From assembly GCA_902768435.1 (NCBI GenBank), contig CACXLJ010000003.1:41942-105941 (forward strand): 64,000 nucleotides of DNA. The letters are read 5' to 3'. Shown here in pieces: positions 54,361 through 63,998 of this stretch. The stretch is from an uncultured Bacteroidales bacterium (lineage in GTDB: Bacteria > Bacteroidota > Bacteroidia > Bacteroidales > Muribaculaceae). The notes beneath the pieces were generated by a model that was not told the origin of the DNA, did not search any database, and saw only the letters and a program-made list of their open reading frames with translations. The translations under genes were made by a program, and so were the position numbers. Position 1 is the first letter of the stretch, and each line of letters opens with the position of its first letter.

Positions 54361-56298
54361 ATGAAACAATACCGATTCAAATCTCTCGTGATCATGTCGC
54401 TCGCCGCGATTTCGCTGTTTGCGGCCAACGACAAGAAGTCGATTCTTTCCATCAAGGAGTCAATCACCGACAACGACATCGTGTTTCCCGCCAGTTTCGA
54501 GACCGACACCAAGGCCATGATGGAGAACTGGTATCTCCAGAACTATGCCATCCTCGACAAGGATGTCGAAAACAAGTCGACAGGTGAGGTCGACGAGGCC
54601 GAGTACATCCGCCGCCTCAAGGCTATTCCTTCGTCCATCGAGTTGCCTTATAATCAGGTGGTGCGCTCCTACATCGACCGCTATGTCAAGCGCAACCGCA
54701 CTCTTGTTGAGCAAATGCTCGGCATGAGTCTCTACTATATGCCCATCTTTGAGCAGGCACTTGAGAAGGAGGGACTGCCCCTCGAACTCAGGTACATTCC
54801 TGTCATCGAGTCGGCCATGAACCCCAATGCCGTTTCGCCTGCCGGTGCTGCCGGTCTCTGGCAGTTCATGCTCGGCACTGCCCGTGGCGTGGGTCTGGAA
54901 GTGAATTCGCTCGTCGATGAGCGTCGCGACCCCTACCGCTCCAGCGAGAAAGCGGCTGCCTATTTCAAGCAACTCTATGAAATCTATGGCGACTGGTCGC
55001 TTGCTATCGCTGCCTATAACTGCGGTCCTGGCAATGTGAACAAGGCCATTCGCCGTGCCAGCAACCCCGAGAAACCCGACTTCTGGGAGATTTACAACTA
55101 CCTGCCCCGCGAGACCCGTGGTTATGTGCCGGCTTTCATTGCCGCTAACTACATCATGACCTATTACAAGGAGCACAACATCAGCCCCAGTCTTGCCAAG
55201 AAACCGCTCATCGTCGACACAGTCAGCGTGAGCCGTCGCATCCATTTCAGGCAAATTTCGCAGGTGCTCAACATCCCCATGGAGGAACTCCGCATCCTCA
55301 ACCCGCAGTACCGTCACGATGTGATTCCCGGCAACACGCACCCCTATTCGCTGGCGTTGCCCTCACAGCAGGTCTACAGTTTCATTATGGTCGAGGACAG
55401 CATTGCGCAGTTCCGCAACGACCTCTATGCCAACCGCGATGTTGTCGAGCCGGGCACCAGCAGCAGCAATTATGCCAACGCTTCGGAGTATTACGACGAA
55501 ATCAAGGTCGAGAATTCTTCGCTATCTTCCTCTTCGAGCAGCAGCAGTCGCAGCAATGCTGACTACTACGACGAAATCAAGGTCGAAGATTCGTCGTCGC
55601 GCCGTTCTGGTAATTCTTCCTCGATGGTAGCGCAAAACACTCCTGCCACTACCCAATCATCTTATTCAGCCACCGAGCAGCCCGTCACATCTTATCAAGG
55701 TTCTTACACCATCGACGACGAGAGCACCATCAAGGCGGGCGACACTTACAAGTACCAGAAAAAGGAGACCAAACCTGCTCCCAAGCCAAAGACCAAGGAG
55801 GAGGTAGCCGCCGCCAAGCGTAGCCGTTACAAGATTAACGACACCGAGCAGGCTGCCCCCAAGAACAGCAAGAAGAACAATGCCGCTCCTGCCAAGGACG
55901 ACAAGAAGGACAATAACGCTTCAACTGGCAAGAAGGGCCGCAACGGCAAGCAGCAGAAGGCCGACGATGACACAAAGAACACCAAGGGCAAGAAAGGCAA
56001 AAATAAGAAAGAAGCCAAGAAGGAAGAGCCCAAGGTCGTAGATCACGAAATCAAGCGCGGCGAGTCGCTCGACAAGATTGCCAAGAAGAATGGCGTGACC
56101 GTCGAAGAGCTGCGCAAGGCCAACAACATCAAGGGCGACAAGATTGAGGCGGGCGACAAGATCAAGATTCCCACCAAGTCCGAAGCTAAGACCGAACCCG
56201 AGAAAAAGTCGGGCAAGCACAAAAAAGGCCATAAAGACAATAACAACGACAACAAATCAACTGGTTCCAAGAAATCGTCTAAAAAGAAACGCAGATGA
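54361..56298 (+). CDS. mltD: MltD-like membrane-bound lytic transglycosylase with LysM
   Basis: 645 residues from ATG 54361 (the open frame continues upstream inside the DUF5683 gene). Signal sequence (about 8-20), an SLT domain with catalytic Glu in YIPVIESAMNPNAVSPAGAAG (Glu about 149; shown here as IESAMNPNAVSPAGAAGLWQ), AAYNCGPGNVNKAIR (about 219), then a low-complexity Ser- and Lys/Asn-rich linker (about 370-555), and a C-terminal LysM (HEIKRGESLDKIAKKNGVTV, about 565-605). Cleaves peptidoglycan glycan strands. Overlaps the next gene by 4 bp (ATGA). Confidence 0.93.
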   Translation: MKQYRFKSLVIMSLAAISLFAANDKKSILSIKESITDNDIVFPASFETDTKAMMENWYLQNYAILDKDVENKSTGEVDEAEYIRRLKAIPSSIELPYNQVVRSYIDRYVKRNRTLVEQMLGMSLYYMPIFEQALEKEGLPLELRYIPVIESAMNPNAVSPAGAAGLWQFMLGTARGVGLEVNSLVDERRDPYRSSEKAAAYFKQLYEIYGDWSLAIAAYNCGPGNVNKAIRRASNPEKPDFWEIYNYLPRETRGYVPAFIAANYIMTYYKEHNISPSLAKKPLIVDTVSVSRRIHFRQISQVLNIPMEELRILNPQYRHDVIPGNTHPYSLALPSQQVYSFIMVEDSIAQFRNDLYANRDVVEPGTSSSNYANASEYYDEIKVENSSLSSSSSSSSRSNADYYDEIKVEDSSSRRSGNSSSMVAQNTPATTQSSYSATEQPVTSYQGSYTIDDESTIKAGDTYKYQKKETKPAPKPKTKEEVAAAKRSRYKINDTEQAAPKNSKKNNAAPAKDDKKDNNASTGKKGRNGKQQKADDDTKNTKGKKGKNKKEAKKEEPKVVDHEIKRGESLDKIAKKNGVTVEELRKANNIKGDKIEAGDKIKIPTKSEAKTEPEKKSGKHKKGHKDNNNDNKSTGSKKSSKKKRR

Positions 56299-57095
56299 AA
56301 ACTTTCTCTAAATCACTGTTGCTCACAGCACTTTGCCTGCTCTCTTTCACAACTGCACAGGCACAGTACAAGAATAACCGTTCAGCCGGTCCCGACGATC
56401 CCTCGGGTTTCGTCATGATTACCGATGCTGTACCCGATGCAATACTCGAAATACGCTATCACACCACCTATAACTTTGTGGGAGCGCGCATCGATGGCTA
56501 TCAGGAACCTGTGGCTCTCCTCACCCGTGAGGCCGCCACGGCGCTCAAAAAGGCGAGCGACATCCTCAAGGAGCAGGGTTATCGCATCAAGGTGTTCGAC
56601 GCCTATCGTCCTCAGTGCGCCGTGAGCAATTTCGTGCGCTGGGCCGAGGCCGTCAACGACACCCTCATGAAGCCTTACTTCTATCCCGAACTCAAAAAGA
56701 ATGTGCTCATTCCCGAGTACATCGCTTCCAAGTCGGGGCATTCGCGCGGTTCAACCATCGACCTCACCATCTTCGACATGCGCACCGGCAAGGAGGTTGA
56801 CATGGGCGGCACCTTCGACTGGTTCGGCATCGAGAGCCATCCCGACTTCTGCGGCAACCCCGACACGGGTAAGTACACCGGAGGCGTGTCGCCAGCAGGC
56901 CGCTACATCACCCCCGAGCAGTTTGCCAACCGCATGATTTTGCGCCGCGCCATGCTCGCCAGTGGCTTCAAACCCCTCGACAGCGAGTGGTGGCACTTCA
57001 CACTCAAAGGTGAACCTTACCCCAACACCTATTTCACCTTCCCCGTGCGCACCCTTCGCCGCACCCCCGGCGCCCGCCACTCCGACGCTCGCTAA
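56295..57095 (+). CDS. VanX-type D-Ala-D-Ala dipeptidase (M15D)
   Basis: 266 residues. Signal peptide (about 1-23, ending TAQA). Zinc site SGHSRGSTIDLTIFD (His, Asp; about 148-162) and EWWHF (Glu and His, about 232-236), plus KVFDAYRPQCAVSNFV. VanX cleaves D-Ala-D-Ala, and many Gram-negative relatives act in peptidoglycan recycling instead of vancomycin resistance. No vanH/vanA or regulator is nearby. Translationally coupled to mltD. Confidence 0.92.
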   Translation: MKTFSKSLLLTALCLLSFTTAQAQYKNNRSAGPDDPSGFVMITDAVPDAILEIRYHTTYNFVGARIDGYQEPVALLTREAATALKKASDILKEQGYRIKVFDAYRPQCAVSNFVRWAEAVNDTLMKPYFYPELKKNVLIPEYIASKSGHSRGSTIDLTIFDMRTGKEVDMGGTFDWFGIESHPDFCGNPDTGKYTGGVSPAGRYITPEQFANRMILRRAMLASGFKPLDSEWWHFTLKGEPYPNTYFTFPVRTLRRTPGARHSDAR

Positions 57096-57148
57096 CCCAC
57101 CCCAGCTCTGTAGGGTCGTGACTTGTCACGACCACCCCCACCCAGCAC

Positions 57149-57189
57149 TCCACCACCTGCCTGTTATCTGCCCAGCCCTAACGGGCTTC
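57149..57189 (-). repeat. REP-like dispersed element, copy 2
   Basis: Reverse complement agrees with 39624-39664 at 38 of 41 positions and includes the same AGCCC-GTTA-GGGCT palindrome. Confidence 0.8.
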
Positions 57190-57576
57190 AACTCCTTAGT
57201 CTGTGTAGTTCTGTGTAGTTCTGTGTGGTATATAGTCATTGGCTGGCAAATGTACACTGAATGCACAGAATTACACTGAATGATTCCATTGCGCAAAATC
57301 CATGTGCTCTTCTGTCCGTCCATTCTGTGTAATTCTGTGTATTCTGTGTGTAATAAGTGCAGCAATATTCCAAAGACATTGGAAAATACAATTGTCAATC
57401 AATTGTCAATCAATTGTCTGGGCTATCCCCTTCTGCCCCCCTCCTGCTGGAAATGGTTAAACCCTAAAACTACCTTTTGTATCTTAATAGATGTTAATTC
57501 TTCAATTAACCTACGGAATATAGCATTAAATAGGTTAAAAAATTCACCCAAACTTGTATTTTTTTCAATTTTCCTA

Positions 57577-57606
57577 TTGTTTTTTGCCTACTGTTTTTTA
57601 AATTTG
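57577..57606 (+). promoter_or_regulatory. Promoter of the 1984-residue protein gene
   Basis: TTG (57577-57579), 19-bp spacer, TAAATTTG (57599-57606). The start codon is about 300 nt downstream. Confidence 0.6.
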
Positions 57607-57819
57607 CACTTTGATAAGACTGTATTCCTGTATGCTTGAATATGAGTTGACGAACTTTGAGCGCCGTTTTGCTTATGATTTTTAAGGTCGAAAGTTCTCA
57701 ATAGTGCATAGCCTGTTCGAGTAACGAGAGAATCGTCTGTATGGTTTGTTCTCACTCCTTATTATATATGGGAGTCCTTTGTTGCAAAATCGTGCGAATA
57801 AACACACAGTTTAAGTACG

Positions 57820-57899
57820 AAACACACATAATTATAAACACACATAATTATAAATACACATAATTATAAACACACATAATTTTAAACACACAATATTTT
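57820..57899. repeat. Five 16-bp tandem repeats before the start codon
   Basis: AAACACACATAATTAT twice (57820-57835, 57836-57851), then AAATACACATAATTAT, AAACACACATAATTTT and AAACACACAATATTTT. The array ends 15 bp before the ATG at 57915. Confidence 0.9.
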
Positions 57900-57914
57900 A
57901 AACTTATTTGAATT

Positions 57915-60900
57915 ATGAACATTACAAAACGAATTACCAAATTCCTGCTGATCGCAGCCCTCGCCTTCCCGGCCTGGAACGCTGCCTCAGCACAGGATGT
58001 GGCTAAAGATTGGCATCCCCGGAATGAGGCTCCCAAGCATCAAGTTGTAAATGATGCTAATCAGTCTGCTCCGGTGTTGAAACTCAGAAGCCAAAATCCT
58101 AATGTTTCTACAGTACAGCCCAGCACTGACGCAGATACTCATGTCAGCGACAGCGACAGCAATTATGGGCCAACAGCTACCAAACCCCACCACAGCAGAA
58201 AAAATGGGAATGTGGTTAGCGGTTCCGCTTTAATGGTTCCCTCAAGAGCTGGTACTGTAGTCACGGTTCCCTCATCTGCCACTATTGAAGAGTGGGAAAT
58301 TACAACTGATTGGAATAAATACAGTAGCACTAATGGTTGGACTACTCCAACTTTTTCGAGCACTGTGAAGGTTGCTATCGATGGCAATGACTATTACATT
58401 GCCGGACTGTGTGATGTGTTGCCCAATGCATGGGTCAAGGGAACACTCTCAGGCAGTACTGTCACATTTGCTTCAGGACAATATTACGGTACATCAAACA
58501 GTAGTGAATATTATTTCGTAGGAGAGAACTCAGATGATGAAATGGTACCTGTCGTGTTCTCCTATAATGCAAGCACACATCAACTTGTGCTTCAAACGGC
58601 TTCTATCAACAACAAAAGCACTGCAACAGGTGGTGGCACTAATTATTACTCCTATCACGAAAATACTGTTATTACAAGACCCGATGCAGTCACTATAGCC
58701 AACGGCACCGCCTTAAATAGCGTTGTGCCCGTCTATGGCTGGTATCATGATGTGTCCACCAACACCAGCCAAATGATATACCCCGCATCCTATTTGACGG
58801 GTATCCCTAATGGTGCTTTGATCAAGTCCATCACTTTCTATACCGATAATAATGGTATCAAATTTGATGGTGGTGTATTAACGGCTACGATTGGTACCAC
58901 CAGCTCCACTTCGTTCCCTTCATCTACATCGTCACCTCTCACAATTTCAGGAAAGACAGCGACGGTAGTACCTGCAAGTGGTGCCACCAACTTGACGTTC
59001 ACTTTCGAAGATGCTTTCCAATACACCTCGGGTACGAACCTTATTATCCAAACTGTCAACACTACTAAAGGCTCATCCGATCCAAGTAGTACTGATGTCA
59101 CCAAATGGTATGGTGTAAGTGGTTCGACTTATTACGGATATAACAACAAGAGTGGGGGCGGGCTTCAACAGTTCATGCCCAAGATGTATGTTGTGTATGA
59201 AGTTCCTTCGGTTCCTTATGCTGCCACACTTGAGGGCGATGGTGCAATGGGCAATGTTCAGGTAGGTGAAACTGCCACAGCCACCTTTAGGGTCACCAAT
59301 GAAGGTGCAAATGCCTTCACACCTATTTTGATATCAACCAATGCGGCGTTTGCCGTGAGGAGCGTTGAAACCGGTTCGCTGGCTGCTGGTGCTTCGCGTG
59401 ACTATACAGTCACTTTTGCTCCCTCAGCAGCACAAGAATATACGGGAAGTCTTGTCCTCTCAGCTCAAGAGAGTGAAGCTTCGGCTATCAGCGCTACGGC
59501 AGCCCTTAGCGGAAAAGGTATTAACGAAGAGACTGTGACTGTTGCCGATGGCTCAGATACAGGCAAACTGCCCGTTTACCTTTACTACCTAGATGGCACG
59601 AATCATGGTCAGGTGATCTATACCGCCGATATGCTCGGTTTGAGTCCTGGCAGCAAAATCAAGTCCATCACTTTTTATTCAAATAATGCTTTAAGTCCAA
59701 GTTCAAGCAGCGGTACTGAAGTTAACACTGTTACTATGAAACTGGGCGAGACCAATCAGACGACCTATTCATCAACCACGTTCCTTTCCAGTGGTTTGAC
59801 TGTCGTTGGTACAAAGACCAGCACTGAACTGCTCAATGGAACTACATCATCAACCTTCATCTTCAACACTCCCTACGAGTATCAGGGTGGCAACCTTGTG
59901 GTTGATGCCTCGTGTACAGGTACGACCAACGATGGTTATTTCACCACCAGTGGCGTTCAATGGCTGGGTCAAACAACTACAAACACGCCTGGTCTTCTTT
60001 ACATGTACTATTCTAGTTCCAGTACTGGAAATGTTAATAGCACGCAGAACTTCCTGCCCAAGATGACCATGGTGGTGGAAAAGGCCGCAGGTACTGCGAC
60101 TACTGAACTCGACTTTGGCGCTGTGGCTGTGGATGGCAACAAGACGCTGTCAGCCTATATTGCTAATGACAGTGAAAGTTCTGTAACTGCTAATGTGACG
60201 GTTAGTCCCAATCCTCCGTTCTCAGTGGCAAGCACTACTGTTACTTTAGAGCCAAACAACACAACTCCTGTTCCTGTAACTTTCTCTCCAAAAGCAGCTA
60301 TTAGCTACAATGGCACACTCACGGTGATTGCTGGTAACGATACCACAATCATTAAACTTAAGGGCGCCGGCAATTTGAGCGGTCCTGAAGCTGTGCGTGA
60401 CTCGGCGTTCTTCGCTGGCATCACTTATGAGTGGCCCATCAATAATCCGACGAACGAATCAGACCTTACTGAGATTGCTACAGATCCTGACCAGATTATC
60501 GCTATGCTTCGTGAAGTTTATATGAACAAGGATATTCCTGGCAACTATGTGCGTGGCTATAACGATAATGTGACTTCAGGTCATTATGTGGGTCCCAATA
60601 CTGATGTGCAATACACGGCAGCCGGTACCATTAAGAGAGATGGGCAATATGTGTCTTTCGACGACACTTACGGTTGGAATATTCCATCTTATAAAGACTT
60701 GACGATAGGCACATCAAATAATGTGACTTATGCTTACATGGATCCTACGGAATATAAACCCAACTATGAAGGTGTGACCTTGCTGTTGCTGGAGATGGTC
60801 GACGACTTTGATCCCAATAATGTAACGGTATCGGCAACTGGTTATGCTGGCCTGCGGGAATATTTCTCGAAAACCATCAAGTCGGCTCGAGTCGTTACTC

Positions 60901-63869
60901 AGGCCATGCGCGTAGGCGAGGATTTGAATCGTGGCACCCTGTTCAATATTAGCTGCGACAAGATGAACAAGTTCTACCTCATTGCCAAGGGACAGTTGCA
61001 GTGGATCAGAAATGCATATATGGCATATCAGAGTTCTACATTCGCAACTTCTTTCGCCTATACAGAACCTTGCTACATTTATGATGGCAGCAGTTATGAC
61101 GAGTATGTTGATGAATCTATTGAGAAATACTTCTTCTTAGGTCATATGTTTGAGCAGTTCAGCCCTGCTATGCCCAATGCGACTGCAACAACGGCTGACC
61201 TTTACAAGGATTTGGTTGACATGAAATCCTTTAATGTTAACCATGATTGCCCCAATGTGCCCTTTGTTGAAAATGGTCACCACTTTATGATGTATGGTAC
61301 TGCCAGTATATCATCAGATGACTGTCAGGACGTTCGCGACTTGTTGTTCTTTGTGCCCGATCAGCGTATGAGATGGTGGTACGACAGTACTAAGAACGAT
61401 GGTCGTGGAACAGAAAGTGGTTCTTATGATATGTCAATCCAGGACTACTTTGAGTATAATCAAACTTATGCTCCCAAGATGGGTCTGTTCGTAATTAAGC
61501 AGAATACAATCACTGGTGAGCAGGTTAGCGTTGAAGGAACCCCCACTTATAAACTGCATTTAACTTGGGCATCTAACCTTCTTGACTTTATGCCAAACGA
61601 GGATGGCATGTACACTCTTTATCGTGTAATCACTGATGCCGATGGCAATAAGACCTATGAGGTTGTTTGTGAATTTGCAGATCCCAACACCTTGGATTAT
61701 TATGACTATGTGCCTATGCAGCAAAATGGTCAGCAGGTAACCTACGTTGTTCAAGGACAGGATAAGGGCAAGTTCCTGGATTTGCAGATGTCGAACGAGG
61801 AGAGCTTTATTATCCCAGGTCTCGACCATGCCGAGCAGCTGCGCATCAATCTTAACAGCGACTACTACTTCAGCCGCTACGATGCCGCAGAGCAGAAGAA
61901 TTACTACTCTAACTCACTTATTGCCAACAACACTGTGGGCACTAACGTGAAGCCAAATTATATTAAGAATGGCAGCGAGTTCAAGTTCTGGCGTGCTACA
62001 CTCAAGACGGTTGATGGCGCAACAGTGGTTGACACCGATAATGCTGTGAACTTTGTAACAGCAACGGTTGAAAACTACACCGAGACTGGTGGCGGCAGAC
62101 TTAGATATGGCAACTGGTCAGATGATCAGGTCAACTTCAGCTCTAAGCCTTACGGTCATGGCTATCACTCGACCCCAGCAACTTCTAATATAACCATTAG
62201 TGGTGGCGAGGTTGTGTTCGATGGCTTGAAACTCTATGACAACTTCTGCATTGATGTGTCTGCAAATGAACATCCAAATCGCTATGTCTATTATGTGACT
62301 CTTGAAACTGAAGAGCCATTTGGTCTTGACCAGAACCTGCCAAGCTGTGCTGTATGGAAAGACGGCCAAATATTTGCATATTTTGAGGCGCCTTATACTG
62401 ATTGGGGTAATGTGAAAGCTTATGCATGGAAGGGTGATGACAAATTCGCTGGTGATTGGCCTGGAACTGCGATGACTCCGATTTACACATATAATAACAA
62501 AAAAGTTTATTTATGGAGTATCCCCGTCCGTGATAATGGTGCTCTGCCTGCTAATATAATATTCAGTTGGACGGATAGTTATAATAATTCTCGCCAGACG
62601 CAAGATCTTGAGTTTGTTAATGGTGGATTTTATACCTCAGGTGTATACAGTAATCAAGGTCGCTATGTTGGAGAAACAAGTGCTGAGAATACCAGCAACA
62701 AGGCTCGCAGTAACACCGTAGCTGTTCCTGTTTACAAGACTGAGATGGTAATGAAGCCCATCACCGCAGCTGATGTGGAAGCTGATGTTGACCGCCATGT
62801 ACCGGCTGCTACCAAGTTTGATGTTGATGCTCGCTACAGCAGTAAGGATGATATCCTTGGCTACTACATCTATCGCTGGGCCGATAAAGTGACTGCTGCC
62901 ACTGCACGTTCAATTTATGATGCAGAAGGCGAAGATGAGTCTCCACAAGGTCAGGCTGGTAATCAGGCAGATTATTACACTGTGGCTATGAACACCGACT
63001 ACACGGCTGAAACCGAACACTTTGTGATGGATGCCAACGGTCGTTATCCCGATGTTACTGCTACATTTGTGGACAACTTCATGGTGAATGATGCCAAGGA
63101 TGCTGATACTTATACCTATGCTCCTGTGGTAGAGCTCTTTGCTCCACATGGTGCTAAAGTGCTTAATGAGACTACGCTCAACCCAACTAGTGTTGACCGT
63201 GCAGACTACAACACCTATGGTGGTCCACAGCAGATGACAGCTGGCGGCGTTGTAAGAGTTCAGGTTGTGAAAAATGCCATGAGTGAATACTCCTGGACCG
63301 CTGATGGCAAGACTTATAGATATTATAATGTCTATCTCTTGGTTGACACACTCGACCTGCCTGGCGATTATCAGATTGCTAAGGTTCGCGCTTGGCGAAA
63401 GATTGACCCACAATATCTTGGCGAGGAAGAAGACAAGGGCTATATGAGTCGTCTGGATCTTGATGCCAATGGCGAGTACGTCTTTGTAAATAAGAATGCT
63501 TGTCAAAAGAACGATTTCCTCGGTGATGAGGTAATTACAAATAATGTCAAGAAGGGTACATTTGGCGCTGTAGATGTGTCAACAGGTGAAACTATTCCCA
63601 TGAAGTTCGTTGTTCGCATCTACTTCACCAAGAATTCGTCTTCTAAGGCCGATGGCGATAAGTACTACATCATGGAGACCGAAGTTGAGGAGGAACTTGA
63701 TAATAAGATTCCTGTAGGCATCAATGGTGTTGAAGTGAAGCGCAACGTTATTAGCGTGAAGTACTACAACTTGGCCGGTATCGAGAGCGACCAGCCCTTC
63801 GATGGCGTGAACATCGTAGTGACTCGCTACACCGATGGCTCTACATCTACCACCAAGGTGATGAAATAA
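57915..63869 (+). CDS. Giant secreted surface protein with duplicated modules and sorting-like tail
   Basis: 1984 residues. Signal peptide to about residue 27 (NAASA). Two related modules of about 170 residues (about 257-433 and 542-721; both carry GxxIKSITFYxxN, FxxxxxY and LPKM/MPKM). Each is followed by an Ig-like choice-of-anchor D unit (about 434-540 and 722-820: ATFRVTNEGANAF, VTFSPKAAISYNG). A long middle region (about 840-1465) is unrecognised. Residues about 1475-1580 (YFEAPYTDWGNVKAYAW, GDWPGTAMTPI) resemble a starch-binding CBM26 domain. The tail VKYYNLAGIESDQPFDGVNI is the shared C-terminal sorting-like signal. Probably a cell-surface glycan-binding protein; no catalytic residues seen. 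Confidence 0.85.
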   Translation: MNITKRITKFLLIAALAFPAWNAASAQDVAKDWHPRNEAPKHQVVNDANQSAPVLKLRSQNPNVSTVQPSTDADTHVSDSDSNYGPTATKPHHSRKNGNVVSGSALMVPSRAGTVVTVPSSATIEEWEITTDWNKYSSTNGWTTPTFSSTVKVAIDGNDYYIAGLCDVLPNAWVKGTLSGSTVTFASGQYYGTSNSSEYYFVGENSDDEMVPVVFSYNASTHQLVLQTASINNKSTATGGGTNYYSYHENTVITRPDAVTIANGTALNSVVPVYGWYHDVSTNTSQMIYPASYLTGIPNGALIKSITFYTDNNGIKFDGGVLTATIGTTSSTSFPSSTSSPLTISGKTATVVPASGATNLTFTFEDAFQYTSGTNLIIQTVNTTKGSSDPSSTDVTKWYGVSGSTYYGYNNKSGGGLQQFMPKMYVVYEVPSVPYAATLEGDGAMGNVQVGETATATFRVTNEGANAFTPILISTNAAFAVRSVETGSLAAGASRDYTVTFAPSAAQEYTGSLVLSAQESEASAISATAALSGKGINEETVTVADGSDTGKLPVYLYYLDGTNHGQVIYTADMLGLSPGSKIKSITFYSNNALSPSSSSGTEVNTVTMKLGETNQTTYSSTTFLSSGLTVVGTKTSTELLNGTTSSTFIFNTPYEYQGGNLVVDASCTGTTNDGYFTTSGVQWLGQTTTNTPGLLYMYYSSSSTGNVNSTQNFLPKMTMVVEKAAGTATTELDFGAVAVDGNKTLSAYIANDSESSVTANVTVSPNPPFSVASTTVTLEPNNTTPVPVTFSPKAAISYNGTLTVIAGNDTTIIKLKGAGNLSGPEAVRDSAFFAGITYEWPINNPTNESDLTEIATDPDQIIAMLREVYMNKDIPGNYVRGYNDNVTSGHYVGPNTDVQYTAAGTIKRDGQYVSFDDTYGWNIPSYKDLTIGTSNNVTYAYMDPTEYKPNYEGVTLLLLEMVDDFDPNNVTVSATGYAGLREYFSKTIKSARVVTQAMRVGEDLNRGTLFNISCDKMNKFYLIAKGQLQWIRNAYMAYQSSTFATSFAYTEPCYIYDGSSYDEYVDESIEKYFFLGHMFEQFSPAMPNATATTADLYKDLVDMKSFNVNHDCPNVPFVENGHHFMMYGTASISSDDCQDVRDLLFFVPDQRMRWWYDSTKNDGRGTESGSYDMSIQDYFEYNQTYAPKMGLFVIKQNTITGEQVSVEGTPTYKLHLTWASNLLDFMPNEDGMYTLYRVITDADGNKTYEVVCEFADPNTLDYYDYVPMQQNGQQVTYVVQGQDKGKFLDLQMSNEESFIIPGLDHAEQLRINLNSDYYFSRYDAAEQKNYYSNSLIANNTVGTNVKPNYIKNGSEFKFWRATLKTVDGATVVDTDNAVNFVTATVENYTETGGGRLRYGNWSDDQVNFSSKPYGHGYHSTPATSNITISGGEVVFDGLKLYDNFCIDVSANEHPNRYVYYVTLETEEPFGLDQNLPSCAVWKDGQIFAYFEAPYTDWGNVKAYAWKGDDKFAGDWPGTAMTPIYTYNNKKVYLWSIPVRDNGALPANIIFSWTDSYNNSRQTQDLEFVNGGFYTSGVYSNQGRYVGETSAENTSNKARSNTVAVPVYKTEMVMKPITAADVEADVDRHVPAATKFDVDARYSSKDDILGYYIYRWADKVTAATARSIYDAEGEDESPQGQAGNQADYYTVAMNTDYTAETEHFVMDANGRYPDVTATFVDNFMVNDAKDADTYTYAPVVELFAPHGAKVLNETTLNPTSVDRADYNTYGGPQQMTAGGVVRVQVVKNAMSEYSWTADGKTYRYYNVYLLVDTLDLPGDYQIAKVRAWRKIDPQYLGEEEDKGYMSRLDLDANGEYVFVNKNACQKNDFLGDEVITNNVKKGTFGAVDVSTGETIPMKFVVRIYFTKNSSSKADGDKYYIMETEVEEELDNKIPVGINGVEVKRNVISVKYYNLAGIESDQPFDGVNIVVTRYTDGSTSTTKVMK

Positions 63870-63904
63870 CGAAATAGTTTTTTAGTCACATGATATTTTG
63901 CAGG

Positions 63905-63940
63905 AGGGTGTGTCATAATTCAGTTATGGCTCACCCTTTT
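63905..63940 (+). terminator. Terminator of the 1984-residue protein gene
   Basis: Stem AGGGTG and GTCATAA paired with TTATGGC and CACCCT around a TTCAG loop, followed by TTTT, 36 bp after the stop. Confidence 0.85.
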
Positions 63941-63966
63941 GTTGTAACATGTTGTAAAACATATAG

Positions 63967-63998
63967 CAAAGCCTCTACTTTCCCAAGCGGAGGCTTTG
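63967..63998. terminator. Second hairpin at the window end
   Basis: Perfect 9-bp stem CAAAGCCTC / GAGGCTTTG at the window edge. Probably the terminator of the next gene or of a convergent transcript; its tail is outside the window. Confidence 0.45.

Larger units (their letters stand above)
57096..57914. other. Long intergenic region upstream of the giant surface protein
   Basis: 819 bp. Holds REP-like copy 2 (57149-57189), tandem tctgtgtagttctgtgtagt and attctgtgt words (57195-57235, 57320-57355), a promoter (TTG 57577-57579, TAAATTTG 57599-57606, 19-bp spacer) and five 16-bp tandem repeats (57820-57899). Predicted 5' UTR about 300 nt. No gene. Confidence 0.65.

Noticed and set aside
56295..57095. 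Vancomycin-resistance locus
   Set aside because: No vanH, vanA ligase or vanRS nearby; the coupled gene is a lytic transglycosylase.
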